Shown here piece after piece: positions 1 to 14,215 of a DNA stretch of 64,000 bases. The stretch spans positions 992,001 to 1,056,000 of the forward strand of contig JAJHTX010000013.1 in NCBI GenBank assembly GCA_032164295.1, read 5' to 3'. The position numbers and the translations under genes are program-made. A model generated the notes under the pieces. That model worked only from the letters and a program-made list of their open reading frames with translations. It was not told the DNA's origin and ran no database searches. The stretch's first letter is position 1, and every line of letters starts with the position of its first letter. This stretch comes from Inonotus obliquus. Lineage: Eukaryota; Basidiomycota; Agaricomycetes; Hymenochaetales; Hymenochaetaceae.

Positions 1-1043
1 TAGAATGCAGGATCCAGTATCCACATACCACGTGAAGGAGAAATGGAAAAAAAGAATGGAAGAAAACGAAGAAGAAACGCACGAGCATGTGTGAGAATAA
101 AATCTCCTTGAGGAAGCTGTGTACGAAGTTGTTGTGTAAAACTTGTGATCCAAGCCTCGGCTCTACCATCTCCTGCGTTTATAGCATTGAAGTCCTTCAT
201 AAAACAAATAAGAATCCGAACCAGAGAGAATTAGTTTGACATAATACGAACCTCGTAATCAACATCAATACCATCCAAATCAAACTGTTTAACCCAAGCA
301 GCCATCGTATTAGCTGTACCAATAGGGTCTGCTCCAGTAGATGTAGGTGCATCCGTTGCTCCAAACACCGAAACAATCAGTTTGATTCCTGCGGCCTATT
401 CCCACATCCCAAATCCAGGATCCGGTTCCAGTTCCAGACCGGAAATAGAAGAGAGAAGAGGTGACGCGTGAGATGAGAATTGAGAATAAGAATATAATGT
501 AAATTGAAAGAACTCGTGTTTAGAGTTTAGAATTGAGTACGAACCGCATATTGTGATTTGACGGCACTACGTTGAGAAGCGCTTAGCTGAGTCCATTCCT
601 CCGCCTTATCAAAGGCTCCCTCTGTTAATAAAAAGGAGAGGGCACTAGCAAGGTATCGTCAACTCTGACCATTCCATATAAAAAAGAGTTCTTGAGACCG
701 AGACTTACAAAACATTGAATCCCTATAATCCAAAACCAAATTAGTCCACCAATTCAAGTATCAAGAATACTGATAAAGAACCGTGACGAACCTTGACCTG
801 AGAAACATCAGGAGGTCCAGTCAATCCAGAAACAAACCTATCACTATAAATAACAAAATGAGGAGCAGAGGGTGTAGCTCTCTTGGCAGCGGGTGCGGAT
901 TCGAGTCGAGTAAGGAAGTTCCTTGCTGTGTCGTCCAAGCCCAGGTCTGGTCTTGACGAGTTAGCTGGAAGGGCCAAGACGGATATGAGGTGGACAAGTG
1001 TAGCGAAGAGAACGAAGATTGGGGAAAACGCCGAGGATAGCAT
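1..1043 (-). CDS. GH18 glycoside hydrolase (chitinase family), 5' part only
   Basis: Secreted glycoside hydrolase family 18 enzyme acting on GlcNAc-containing glycans such as chitin or N-glycan cores; which of these cannot be told here. The start at 1043 gives a hydrophobic signal peptide (MLSSAFSPIFVLFATLVHL...). Predicted exons are 1043-792, 722-709, 644-545, 395-252 and 194-83, joined in frame with GT..AG borders. Exon 4 ends in DGIDVDYE, the GH18 DxxDxDxE catalytic motif, with the terminal Glu as proton donor. Other family stretches are HFVIYSDRFVSGLTGPP, GFNVFALSFLLTEG and GDFILTHA. Exon 2 is only 14 nt and is needed to keep the frame. The final exon or exons lie beyond the left edge of the window, because no acceptor AG occurs in the last 80 bases. 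Family assignment is firm; substrate is open. Confidence 0.9.
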
Positions 1044-1173
1044 GATGACAGCACAATTATACAAGGTACACGGACGCAACACAGAGCAGAGAGCAGAGCA
1101 GAGTAAGAATATGAGACAGAGAGAAACAGAACTCAGCCGTAGCTAGAGAACCAGTCCAACTCTATCGAGATCC

Positions 1174-1180
1174 TTTTATA
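1174..1180 (-). promoter_or_regulatory. TATA box of the GH18 gene
   Basis: TATAAAA on the minus strand, about 130 nt upstream of the GH18 start codon. The position and perfect match suggest a core promoter element; no transcription data are available. Confidence 0.55.
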
Positions 1181-1213
1181 CCACTCCAGGAAACCCTCCT
1201 CAAATCGCATATC

Positions 1214-1810
1214 TTATGTCTCGAAACTTTGACATACGCGAAAATGGAAAAGTACGCCTTTCAGGTATCGTCGTTTCTCACCAAAGCCTTCCGTCATCGT
1301 GATAGTGACAGAAGTTCCAGGGGTTCCAGAGTGCCAGCTCATCGAAAAACCCACAGAAGGACCGCCGAAATAATTTTGTTCGAGTGGAAAACGCTCTGAG
1401 GTAGCATCTTGTGGATTCGCTTTCCCATAGAAACACGCGGAACCACAGCTAAAATTAGTCAATTGGTTGGTGATCCGACTCACAGTGATGCTGGAAGCCA
1501 CCTTTGAGAGAAAATCAAAGGGCGCAGATAGCAAACAAAGCTCAGAGGACACGTCGCAGAGAATGAAAGAGTACTAGTTCGAAGGAGACTTCGGTAGCCT
1601 CGGAGTTGTGCGCGGGAAAGGAGTCATTCAAAGCCACCGAGGTTTGGATGCGATCGATAAAATTAGACGGTGAGCTTCGTGTGTGTTGTGTGCACGTACA
1701 GCACGACCGACCGGCTCCACAAAACCGCAATCGTCCTCGAGCTGGATCCGCAAATTTCGTACTGGAATGAGTATGGTGGCAATCTGCAAAGTGAAGGCTA
1801 ATAAAAACAT
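1214..1810 (-). CDS. possible small secreted protein gene, structure unresolved
   Basis: I do not recognise this. On the minus strand an open stretch at 1810-1628 begins with a hydrophobic run (MFLLAFTLQIATILIP). A second open stretch at 1552-1214 contains FSCGSACFYGKANP and SVTITMTEGFG, followed by a GTGAGA donor. The two could be exons of a short secreted protein upstream of, and in the same orientation as, the GH18 gene, but I could not find one clean set of splice sites joining them. It may equally be non-coding. Confidence 0.2.
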
Positions 1811-2592
1811 ATCGTCCTCAGCGTGTCAGAAATGTCCGCAAAAAATTTATGGACAAACCTGGCGCACTAGTACTGAGATCAACTGAGTTGGCAAAGCGTG
1901 TGGTGTGAAAAAAGAGAAACACCGGCCGGGAACCGGGGCGGATGAGGCTCAGTCCGGACTCCGGATCACGGCATAACCAGATATGTATGTACAATCACTG
2001 GCACGTCCGATCAGCAAGTGTTCCCGTGCGGAGTAAAGCTAAAGCGACAAACAGACGAGCCCGGCCCATCCACAACTTTCATTGAGAGACTTGTCAACCC
2101 CAATCAGCCAATAAGCGCAGATATTAGATACTCTCGCCCACTCTACCTACCCATACAACCAATCCTCACCCAGACCAAAATCCAATACCAACACATACAA
2201 AGAAACCAGCTCGAAACGACTCACTCACACAAAAGCACATGGTTCCCGCGTTATCAACTTATCGTCGAAATACATCCGAGTCTGAAATCATAATCATTCA
2301 ATTGTGCTGGCAGCTAGCATCTAGCACAAGTTGACGTGGCTACGTGGCCAAGTTAACTCTATACCACAACCACATTAATATCCCAAACTTATCACATTCC
2401 CAAACCCAAATTCAAACGAGAGGCGTACCTTAAGAATCAACAAGAGAAGACAGGTCAGACCAGCAGAGCTCGATATACGAGGAAATCCGAGTAACCAATG
2501 AACCAAGTCGGAAGAGCCCTAAGTAAGCCTTTAGCTTATCTCCTCTTGGGAGAACTAACATAACGTCGATATCGGTTGCCTGAAAGAAGCAG

Positions 2593-2621
2593 AACGAACG
2601 AACGAACGAACGAACGAACGA
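2593..2621. repeat. (ACGA)n microsatellite
   Basis: About seven perfect units of the tetranucleotide AACG/ACGA, visible directly. Confidence 0.9.
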
Positions 2622-3600
2622 CAGCGTGCACAAGAAAGACACACAGGCACCAAGACCCATGTATATCTGCTATTGCAAAACTTTGAGCTATAACTCGAAA
2701 GTCAAAGCAGGAGATAGCAGATAAGATCACATATGTATCTGCTCGAGTTTGAACCGAGTCGACGAGGGTGTGTGACTTACAAGACCATCCATCCAATATC
2801 TGTCCCTCCTCATATCTACATCCCGGTCTTACAGAAACCGTAGTGGGTGGCTAGCATCCTTGAAGGTGAAATAAACATGATCAAGGTTTTGAGATGGCAC
2901 AAGATCGAGTAGACTCTCTGTCGATCCGATCCGCCGCTCAACATTTGAGCGGAGATCGAAACTGTCACTTGCCGAGCCTACGTAAAATGTCGGCAAATCA
3001 CAATTGAAATGACTTCGCATTACGTAAGTATTTGTATTAGGTACTAGATTAGGACGACGAACTAACAAAAAACATCATGATAACACTCGAACAAAATAAT
3101 TTACCGAACAGGGGTAACGAAACGTAGTACCTATAAATTATAGTCTTATAGACCAGAGCGACCAGAGTGACCAAAGAGAAGGTCAAAAGCGCACGGGAAC
3201 GGGACGAAGGGGGAGAGGGGAAGAAAGATAAGGACTTGCGAAACCCATGCTATGGGACTCAAGAAAACGAAGCTCGAAACTTGAGACGTACGTGAAAAAC
3301 CGAGAAACGAAAACGATCCTCGGGAGGTCAGGGACGAATCGAGAGGATGGGTATCGTCAACTGATAGAATGATCGATAAAAAGGGAGGAATAACGAACTG
3401 GGTTAGCGATAGCAAAGTGGACGAAGAAAAGGATAGACGAATGGATACATTTTTCTGTTTCTGCTACAAGAATCCATGGATGGTGAGCTCCATGTTTGTC
3501 TGTATGACTGACTGCCCATAAAACATACAGTAAAGCGTGCGAACAACAACACTCCCACCCTCTTACGATCCTCCCCTTCAATCCAGAACCAGAGCACATC

Positions 3601-3636
3601 ATATCCCATATCCCATACCCCATACCCCATACCCCT
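3601..3636. repeat. CCCATA-type tandem repeat
   Basis: Five or six imperfect copies of a 7-8 nt unit (ATCCCAT, then ACCCCAT) lie just downstream of the kinase gene. Confidence 0.8.
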
Positions 3637-3697
3637 TATCTAATATCCCAACACCCATTTTTCATTACCCGTATCAGAACAGCAAGTCCCGTATCAA

Positions 3698-6077
<2,380 letters not shown>

Positions 6078-7037
6078 CTTTGCGGTATTTTCTTCTGCCT
6101 TCTCAGAGCGGTGAATGAAGTGCTAGTTGACGGTAGTGGTGGTGGTGGTGGTTGAGGGGAAAGAGACGACAGCGCTGGTTGTTGATGAGTTAGTGGTGGG
6201 ACGTCGATGTATGCAGGGAGGTGTTATGTAGGATCTGACAAAACCATCACATCAATCAATACGAATACAACACATCTGTCCATCTAGGCAATTATTAGTG
6301 ATAGATGCACGTACGTTTGTGATGAATGATCTGAGCTGGACTGGGAGGGATGAGGAGGGTATAGGAGGGTGGTGGAAGAGATGGTGATAGGATGGGATGA
6401 TTGGACTGGGTTATAGTAGACACTCCCGCCGGCCGCGGGGGTTCTAAACTTGGCACATCACCTATTTAGTTCTTATTATTACAACATATAAATGGGTCTT
6501 TCACAACCCCGTAAATTCACTATTTTTACTTTTCAATCAGAATCAAAACTAACGAGAAACGCAATATCTGCCTAGCTATAGTACAGATCAAACCAAATAA
6601 TCAACTATCTTTATGAGTTTTACTCTTCTTCGGCGCTTCAGAGAACGGTGCGCGTTTCCATCCGACGAACAGCCTTCTAGCCGGGAATGTAGCTTTGTCT
6701 TCTTCGCACTTACGCTGTGGCTGATAGTGATATTGATGTTGGCATCAGTTTTTGACTAAGCCACTAGAACACATAGTGTACTAGGTAAGCCAAAATATTT
6801 GGTATTGGATGAAGAAAACTATATACATGATCGATACTAAGGTACTAGTACGCATTGCACAGGGAGTGGTTTGACATTGATAGCATTATTCAATTCGAGA
6901 GATGTGATAAGTCGAAGTGCAGAAAGCAAGAAAAAACAGTGGAAATAGAGATGCCGTACGAGTAACTTGGAGGAATATCAATATCAATTACGGTACTTTG
7001 AGGTACCTTTTCATATTTTTATATCATCATACCCTTT
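6078..7037. other. promoter/5' UTR of the kinase gene plus spacer
   Basis: No coding region is supported. The part nearest the kinase has GTGGTGGTGG and a GC-rich patch near 6427-6440 (CCGCCGGCCGCGG), and probably serves as its promoter. The remainder is AT-rich and abuts the 3' end of the next minus-strand gene. Confidence 0.5.
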
Positions 7038-10000
7038 TCATGGACCAGCTTGAGGTTGCATCTGAGTATGACCAGACGTCGAAGCCACATCTGCACCCGC
7101 TGGCTCCTTCACCACTCTGCTTATCTGTAACCATCGCCCCTCAGTTGCCTCTTTCCCCTTTCCTAGACCACGATCACGTCCCATTCCACGCCGATTCCCG
7201 CGCTTCTTATCGGCACTCCCACCAGCCCCTCCTTTTCCTCCTTGGCCGCCTCGGCTGTTGCTTGAAGGTCGACTTCGGCTTCCAGCTCTAGATCGACTCG
7301 CGCTCTTCTGACTTGGAGCCTTCTTCCTCTCTCTACTAGACCGTTCTTTCTTTTCGCTACTTTTCTGTTCCTTCCTGTCTCTTTCTTGACTCCTCTCTCT
7401 ATCCCTCCCCGCGTCTTTAGCTCGATCCTTTACACCAGCACCACCCAACCTCTTTTTGGCAAAACCTCGAGGTTTCCCTCCCTTCCTACGTCTACCTGAG
7501 CGTCCAAGGGCGGAACCATCTCCGAGCAAGTCGCTGAAGTTTGCTCCGGATGAGAGGAGAAGTAAGGAACGTCTGCACTCCGCGGTGAAGTGGGATATTG
7601 CAAACGGGATTATTACACCTGTTACGTTCTGGACGAACGCAAAGTCAGTAGTAAGGACAAGAGTCAATGATGGGAGGAGAGAAGAAAGAGAAACATACTT
7701 TTGCAACAATAAACGGGTCTGCAACAACAAGTGTTGAACGCGCCCACGAACGTGGTTGTAAGCCGTGCTGAAGATCAGCTTCATCTGTCTCTTCAACAGC
7801 AGCTTGGTCAACGTCGTCCACCGCAGCTTCTGCGCCCTCGTCTTCTAGGAGTTCCTCAGCTGCGGCTTCGGCTTCAGCTTCGCTTTCTGTGTTCGTGAAA
7901 GCCGGCATTAATGGAACTTCTCCTTGGAAATGAGACGGATTCATTCTCAAAGACCTACCAGACGCACTTTGCACGGGACTCTTCCCATCTCCCTCCGTTG
8001 CGCCTTTATTGCCCTCGCTTCCTTCATCCCCTCGCTCCTCATTCACCACCTCTTGATCCCCCTTCCTTTCTCCACCTTCCAAGTCATGCACTACTGCCGT
8101 CTTCCTTGCTTCACCCGCCACCCTCTTCCTCTCCTTCTCCGCCTCTTCCGCTTTCATCTTCGCCATATGCTTCTCCTTCCTCTCAGCGTTCTTCGCCCTT
8201 TTCTTCGCTTGTTTCTCCGCAGTCATCGTCGAACGTGACAGTTCGGCCCGAGGTATTACCCCACCGTCTCGGATAGACATGATGTCATAGCAGTAGTTAA
8301 ATTGATGACCCCAAAATCTGTGTTGTGACATCCAAAGTCGACGTCAAGGTAAACAGCGAATGGGTAAGCGTTAGCAGAGAAAGAAAGAAATGAAAAGGGA
8401 TTGTGAACGAACCTGAACCAAGCGATGAGTGCTCCGCGCAGGTCCTGAATCGCGACATTCGATTCCGCCGTCCAGGAGGGTGAAGTATCAAATCTTGGGT
8501 CACATCGCGTCCGTTGACCATCCTTTCCACAGATCCAGAACTCTCCTTCTGGAGTCAGAGGTGAAAGTCCAGCTTGCAAGTTCGGAAGAAGGTCATGAGT
8601 CTAAAAGGCAGCAGTATACGACTCAGTTCCTTCCGAATAAAACAGTGCCTTGACAGCCCTAATAAAAGAGATGCCGAGACGAAGAAATAAACTAACCTGC
8701 AAGAATCCTACAGTCATCAACGTCAACGCATAACTACTAAACGTTGTCGTCCCCCCTTCTCCACTTGGATCATTCAACCCAAGTGTCTTTGCCCACTTCT
8801 TCAACAACATCAATAGTGGTCTCAACAGTGGGGAAAGAACGCAGTATTGTGCTATGAGACGAGTGTTGTAGAGTCCAAGTCGGTCGTTGACGTTGATATC
8901 GCAGCTGAGTCTCGTACGTGGGTCTTCAAATTTGACTGGAACAAAAAGTGAAAAAGGGTGAAAACAGAAGAGAAGAAATAAGGGACCGGACGAACCAATG
9001 GGGACGCTAGCGTGTGCAACGACTCGCGTAACTCGGAAGCCGTTTCGCTCGAGCGTAGCAGCCAGGTTTCTGCGAAGAAGTATGTGAGAGAGATGTTCCA
9101 ATACTGAAGACACAAGGCTGACCTCACGTTGTAAATAACTAATGTTGAATAATGTTTAGGTGGTCAGCAACAAGCAAGAAACGGATTTACGACGCCAACG
9201 TACCAGGCAAAGACTCCAAATCAAGCTCGGGTGTGAACCCGTTCTTCTGATCGTCATCCTGCAGTTAATTTCGTTCGACTCAGCAAACACAATCAGAATC
9301 ATCTAACGACATAATGATACATACCAAAACGACCAGATCCAAATCACTCGTGGGAGAATCAACACCATATTGTGTGCTCCCGAAACACTCAACCAAGTAC
9401 TGGTATCCGTATCGTTCCTGTACAGCGCGTTGTATTCGATTAATCGTCCGTTCGCGGGATGAAAGAACGCTTTGAGGGACACTGGGAGGCTTGAAAAATT
9501 CCGAATCACTAGACATCAGAATTTGGGACATAGAGGAACATGTGTGAACATACGGCAGGAATAGCGGGTTGAATAACCTCTTTGGCTCGGATCCTTGTAC
9601 TCGTGTGATACATCCTCTGCGTCTGCGGTCCTCCAGACGAGCTGGTAATATGAGAGTTCACCTGGGAGGTCAAAGCAACTTCTTCTTGCAGTTCCACTAG
9701 TCCTTCCCTGCTCTGATCTTGACTAGTCAGGGAGGCAAGCGCTGGTGGAGGTGCTTCAGGACCGAGTATCTCATTGAGCGGTAGCCCTCGTCGAAGCGTC
9801 CGAGCGGAGACCTGCGCCCAGAAAAACATGCGTTGTAGCGCGTGCTTGGTCACCGTATACGCTAGGTTCTGTCAAGTCAGGTTTTGAATAGTCGACATTT
9901 GAGACTCGTGGCAATAACGATGACAAAAGGTTGGCTTACATGATGGCCCAAGAACGGATCTACGAGTACAAGAGGTTGATACTCCCAAAGTGCATCCTTC

Positions 10001-11475
10001 AAGCCTTTTGCGGATTTGGTTTTCAAATCCTTCATGACCTGCACCTCATCAAGGTCCCTAATATTGGCATTATAATTTCTCCTTCGTGGAACATGTGAAC
10101 CGGTGAAGGGATCCAATACGCGAGAGTATGGGAGGCACTTGTTGCCCGACCAGAAGCTGTGATAGCCATAACGTCAATGTTAACGATCGGTATTAGGAGG
10201 AGATAACGGGACTTGCGTGAAGAAATCGAATAACAGAGCGCCTAGATGAGCTGCTGGAGTTGCAATTCGAGGCAACGACGGAACAGAAAGTTGTTCGTAC
10301 AGTGGTTCCGAACCGCATTCAATCCTGCACGAGTATTCTTGCGATGCTTGCTGCATATCATGCGCATCTTGTGCGGGCGAGATATCAAGTCGATGACGAT
10401 CCTGTGGTACCTCAAGTGTTAATTCCACTTTCCATCCTTGACGGTCAAGTGTAACGACACCTACTTGAAGATAGAACATAACCAAGAATACGCATGTCGT
10501 CATAGAGTAGTGTTCAACACCATGCGACCTCATCCAAATCCAGAAGAACGACGCAAGTATGCGTAAAGATTCGCTCGACTCGCAGACATGCCTAACCAAG
10601 TTCGACCGAAGCTCATTTGTAGGGTGAGCAAGGTTTAGAAGTATCCCGGGATGATCAATACTAGCCGGCTTGATTCGAAGGATAGGGGGTAATATATTGA
10701 ATAGAGACGACATTGACGCCGTACGTTGTCCCCATGCAGGCTCTGGAGGTAGGTTTAGGTGACCGGCATTAGCACCGGGTTTGTTTCCCTCGAAACCAAG
10801 AATATCCGGTCTTGCATCGACGAAGGATCCAGTGTACCCATTCTCCGAGAGGTATTTTCCGAGAGCGCTGCGGAAAATAAGTCACAAATAGTGGCTATGC
10901 TGTGAGGTTGACTCACATTGCATCGTAAGCTATGGGGAGGGATGCAGGCCCGAATGAAGGCGGAAGACCTCCTGGCCTTGTCCTGTCCTTAAATCAAGTT
11001 AGAACAGTTAGTATGAGGTGTGCGAGCATACCAACAATAATGGTACATTCCAGCGGGGCGTGATAGGGTCGTGGAACGTTAAGAAGAGAGCCAAAGCTGG
11101 TGTCCACAAGGTCGTACTCCCCAGAAGTCCCCAAACCATGTATAAGCCCTCTCAGCTTCTCAAATGACTCTTTCCGCACTCCTTCTGTACTTTCATCGCC
11201 TTCATATGCCTAACAACCCATAGTTTAATCAAAGTATGGCTCCTTTAACGCCAACTCACTTTGAGGACAGCGGAGACATCCTTCTCAAGACCACGGTGGA
11301 AATGTATCGTCGTCGGATCGAAAGGAGATTGCATGTTCATGTTACTTCGAAAAGATTTACTTGTAGGATGATAGGTCCGGTGCGAGAGTCCATAAAATAA
11401 CGAGAAGTCAGACTCGACTCGAAGGGTGCGTGAACTGCGTGCTATATGAGCGAAGACAGTCTTAGCAATACTCAT
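7038..11475 (-). CDS. tandem nucleotidyltransferase: inactive module plus active Cid1/TUTase-type module
   Basis: Large protein of over 1,000 residues in many exons that adds nucleotides to RNA 3' ends. The second module has intact motifs: the FGST..G loop, SDLDLVVL with two metal-binding Asp, the third Asp in LSCDINVNDRLGLYN, the GGTTTFSSYALTLM helix, and the PAP-associated region AWFRFWGHQFNYCYD..DGG. The first module aligns with it throughout. VDTSFGSLLNVPRP..PLECTII replaces SDLDL with PLECT. ILLNLAHPTNELRSN replaces the third Asp. SSESLRILASFFWIWMRSHG matches LSPLLRPLLMLLKKWAKTLG, and LVDPFLGHHNLAYTVTK matches VADPFIVAKNVTGV. So an inactive copy precedes an active one, as in animal TUT4/TUT7. 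The tail after the second module is Lys/Arg/Ser-rich (KKERSSRERKKAPSQKSASR) and probably binds RNA. The start at 11475 gives MSIAKTVFAHIARSS; upstream is open but has no better Met. Nucleotide choice (U or A) cannot be read from sequence. Confidence 0.85.
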
Positions 11476-11773
11476 CCGGAGCCCGCCGGCCGGGAAACTC
11501 AGGAGCGCACTGAGTCAGAGTGACGGCGTGATTGAGTGCCTAGTGTGAAGTAGAGGGAAATAATATGATAGGAGATTCTAACCAAGGACAGCACTGGTCC
11601 ATGAAGTGGCGGAAGAAAATTAAAAAACAGAAGGACGTCGATCCGACGCGTATAGAAAAGTGCACGTGAGCAGCTCACGTGGTGCATTACATACGCTCTG
11701 TGGCATACCAAATCAGGAAGCATGGCATGCAGTTTTTTGGTTTGGAACGAAGGTCAACTCCAAATCCATAGAC
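11476..11773. promoter_or_regulatory. 298-bp divergent promoter region
   Basis: The nucleotidyltransferase start (11475, minus) and the eIF3l start (11774, plus) face away from each other across 298 bp. Both genes act on RNA, so shared regulation is possible. I see no clear TATA box, in keeping with housekeeping promoters. Confidence 0.55.
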
Positions 11774-13960
11774 ATGGCAGAACAACCACAACAACGAATG
11801 CCGGTATGGGCGGCCGAGGTGGAGGTGGACGAGGACCTCCAGGATGTAGATTTGAGCCATGCGATTGGGAACTACGTGCAGAATGGCGTGTACGATGAAG
11901 GTGAGCCTACCTGTCTGTAGTCGTTGGAGAGTCCGAAGAGCTGATTTTGATGGGATTGTGGAAGCGCAAACGCAGATTGATAGTGCTACACTAGCAGCAA
12001 TGCAGCAGCAGATTGCACAACAAGCCGCGTTTGCTCAGATTCCTGACAGTGTGAAACGAGTGCGTCCTTGTCTGTCCCCATGTTCACTAAAATAGCTGAT
12101 GTTGAAGCTGGTATCTCGCGCAGTTTATCGTTCACTTCCATCAAGCAGTCGTAAACAACAATCTTGAACAGATTAGCGTGGCGTACGAGAGTGGGTGGAA
12201 CAAGCTGACGGAGAAGCATTATGCGAAGACAGAATGGCCTGAAGCGGAGGTCATTGCTCCCCTTGTCAATGATGGTGGGCTCATACAGGCTTTGATTATG
12301 TTACACGCTCTGATCACTCCTCCGCGTAGATCCTATATTTCTTATTCTCTACCGCGAGCTCTACTATCGTCACGTTTACTCGCGCTTACAACCTGACATC
12401 GATGATCGTTTCCATTCATACGAGAATAGCTGCGAGCTTTTCAACTACCTCCTTAGTACGTTCAGCCTTCTCCGTATCTCAAAAAACCTACTAAAAGCTG
12501 CTCTTTAAGACTCTGACGGTCCTGTCCCTCACGAACTCCCAGATCAATGGCTTTGGGACATCCTTGACGAGTTTATCTACCAATTCCAATCTTTCTCCGT
12601 GTGGCGATCCAAAGTAAAAAATAAATCTGAGGAAGAGCTTCTCCTACTTGCAGATGGCTCGCAAGTCTGGTCGTGCTACAGCGTACTCAATGTCCTCTAT
12701 TCGCTCATTCAGAAGTCCAAAATCAACGAGTACATCATCGCCACACGCGAGGGCAAATCCGAAGAAGAGATCAATGAGATCGTTGGTGAATATGGACAGC
12801 GCCCGCTTTACCGTATGCTCGGATACTTCAGCATTATCTGTCTTCTACGCGTACATGTGCTCCTCGGAGATTTCACACTTGCGCTAAAGGTGATGGAGAA
12901 CGTCGAGTTGAGTCAGAAGGCACCTCTGACGCGAGTTACGGCATGTCATGTGTCGACATACTACCACGTCGGCTTCTGCTATCTCGCCATGCGTCGGTAT
13001 CCCGACGCTATCCGCATTTTTGTGTCAATATTGAACTTCATCATGCGTATGCGGAGGTTCCATACGCGCTCGTACCAGTACGATCAGATCAACAAGACCG
13101 CTGATAGGATGTACGCTCTGTTCGCAATTTGCCATGCACTGAGTCCGAGTAGGTTGGATGACAATATTCTGAGTACGGCAAAGGAGAGGTTCGGAGAGCA
13201 GATGTCTAGGATGGCAAATATTGGGACGGGAGCGGAGAAGGGCTCCGCGAACGTAGAGTCCTTAGCGGCGTTCGAGGAACTCTACATGTACGCCTGCCCG
13301 AAATTCATCACAGCCAACCCACCACCATATGATGACCCAGCCGCACTCTCGTCTTACCTCGCTGACCCGCCTATTGAGTCAGCCCAGCGACATCTCTCGT
13401 TGTTCCTTTCGGATGTGCGGGCACAGGCCAGTGCTCCGACTTTGAGGAGCTTTTTAAAATTATACGCAAGTCTGGACGCAAGGAAACTCGCGAACTTCTT
13501 GGATGTGGACGAGGAAGAGATGGTACAAGAGATGATGGTGCTGAAACAGTGCAGCCGAAGGATCGGTAGGGTCATCAACAACGCTTCCGGAACGTCATCT
13601 GAAGGTGGAAGGGGTCTTCTGGATGGCGAAACGATCACCACGAGTGATCTCGATTTCGCAATTGATGATGTTAGTGATGACCTCCCTTCAACTTTTTCGT
13701 TAGTGCAGAATCACTAACCGAACCCCAAATAGAACATGGTTCACATCGTAGAAGCGACTGTTGGACGTCGGTACGCAGGATGGTTTATCCGCAACACGGA
13801 GCACACACAGCGCGTTCTTGACGGGTTGAAAGCCATCCCACTTCCTACCCAAAAGCCCCTCGGGGCACCTCCTCAGAGCGCTGAGCCAGCACCTATCTCA
13901 GCCTCATCCCAAGCTATCTCAAAGATTCAAAAAGTGACTTGGGGAAAGGTAACTGCTTGA
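11774..13960 (+). CDS. translation initiation factor eIF3 subunit L
   Basis: Subunit l of the eIF3 complex, which binds the 40S ribosome in the cytoplasm and helps mRNA recruitment. The start at 11774 gives [20 protein letters not shown]. Family blocks in order are: [150 protein letters not shown] and [20 protein letters not shown]. Six or so short introns lie in the 5' third. The 12599-13717 part is one long exon, and the last exon starts after a small intron ending near 13733. Full-length and intact. eIF3l occurs in filamentous fungi but not in budding yeast. Confidence 0.95.
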
Positions 13961-14215
13961 TTTGAGATGATATCCTAGTCCTATGTACGATGTAGTACTT
14001 GCCTGTGGGCCTCTCAAAGACTGCTGTACGGCTCGGTAGATTTCACTTGTACCTCCTCGAATGATTATTGTTGAGATTAGTATTCTGATTCGCCCCTTGG
14101 TCAATCACTTGACGCGATTATTGACGGGTATGCCGTGATCGGCGTGATCGACGAATCTTCTTTGCTGCTCATCTCTCACTGATACTACATATTTGCACAG
14201 CAGCTTACTACAAGC

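Larger units (their letters stand above)
1811..3697. other. intergenic stretch with no gene seen
   Basis: Several short open frames exist on both strands (for example 2018-2293 + and 2829-3068 -), but none has a recognisable domain, a plausible start context or intron-supported extension. It contains two simple repeats, listed separately, and the 3' flank of the kinase gene. Confidence 0.5.

Noticed and set aside
883..1146. 87-codon plus-strand frame opposite the GH18 first exon
   Set aside because: It is the antisense shadow of the signal-peptide exon; no domain and no splice extension.
7911..8276. 121-codon plus-strand frame rich in Pro/Ser
   Set aside because: Antisense of the Lys/Glu-rich stretch of the nucleotidyltransferase protein; low complexity explains the open frame.
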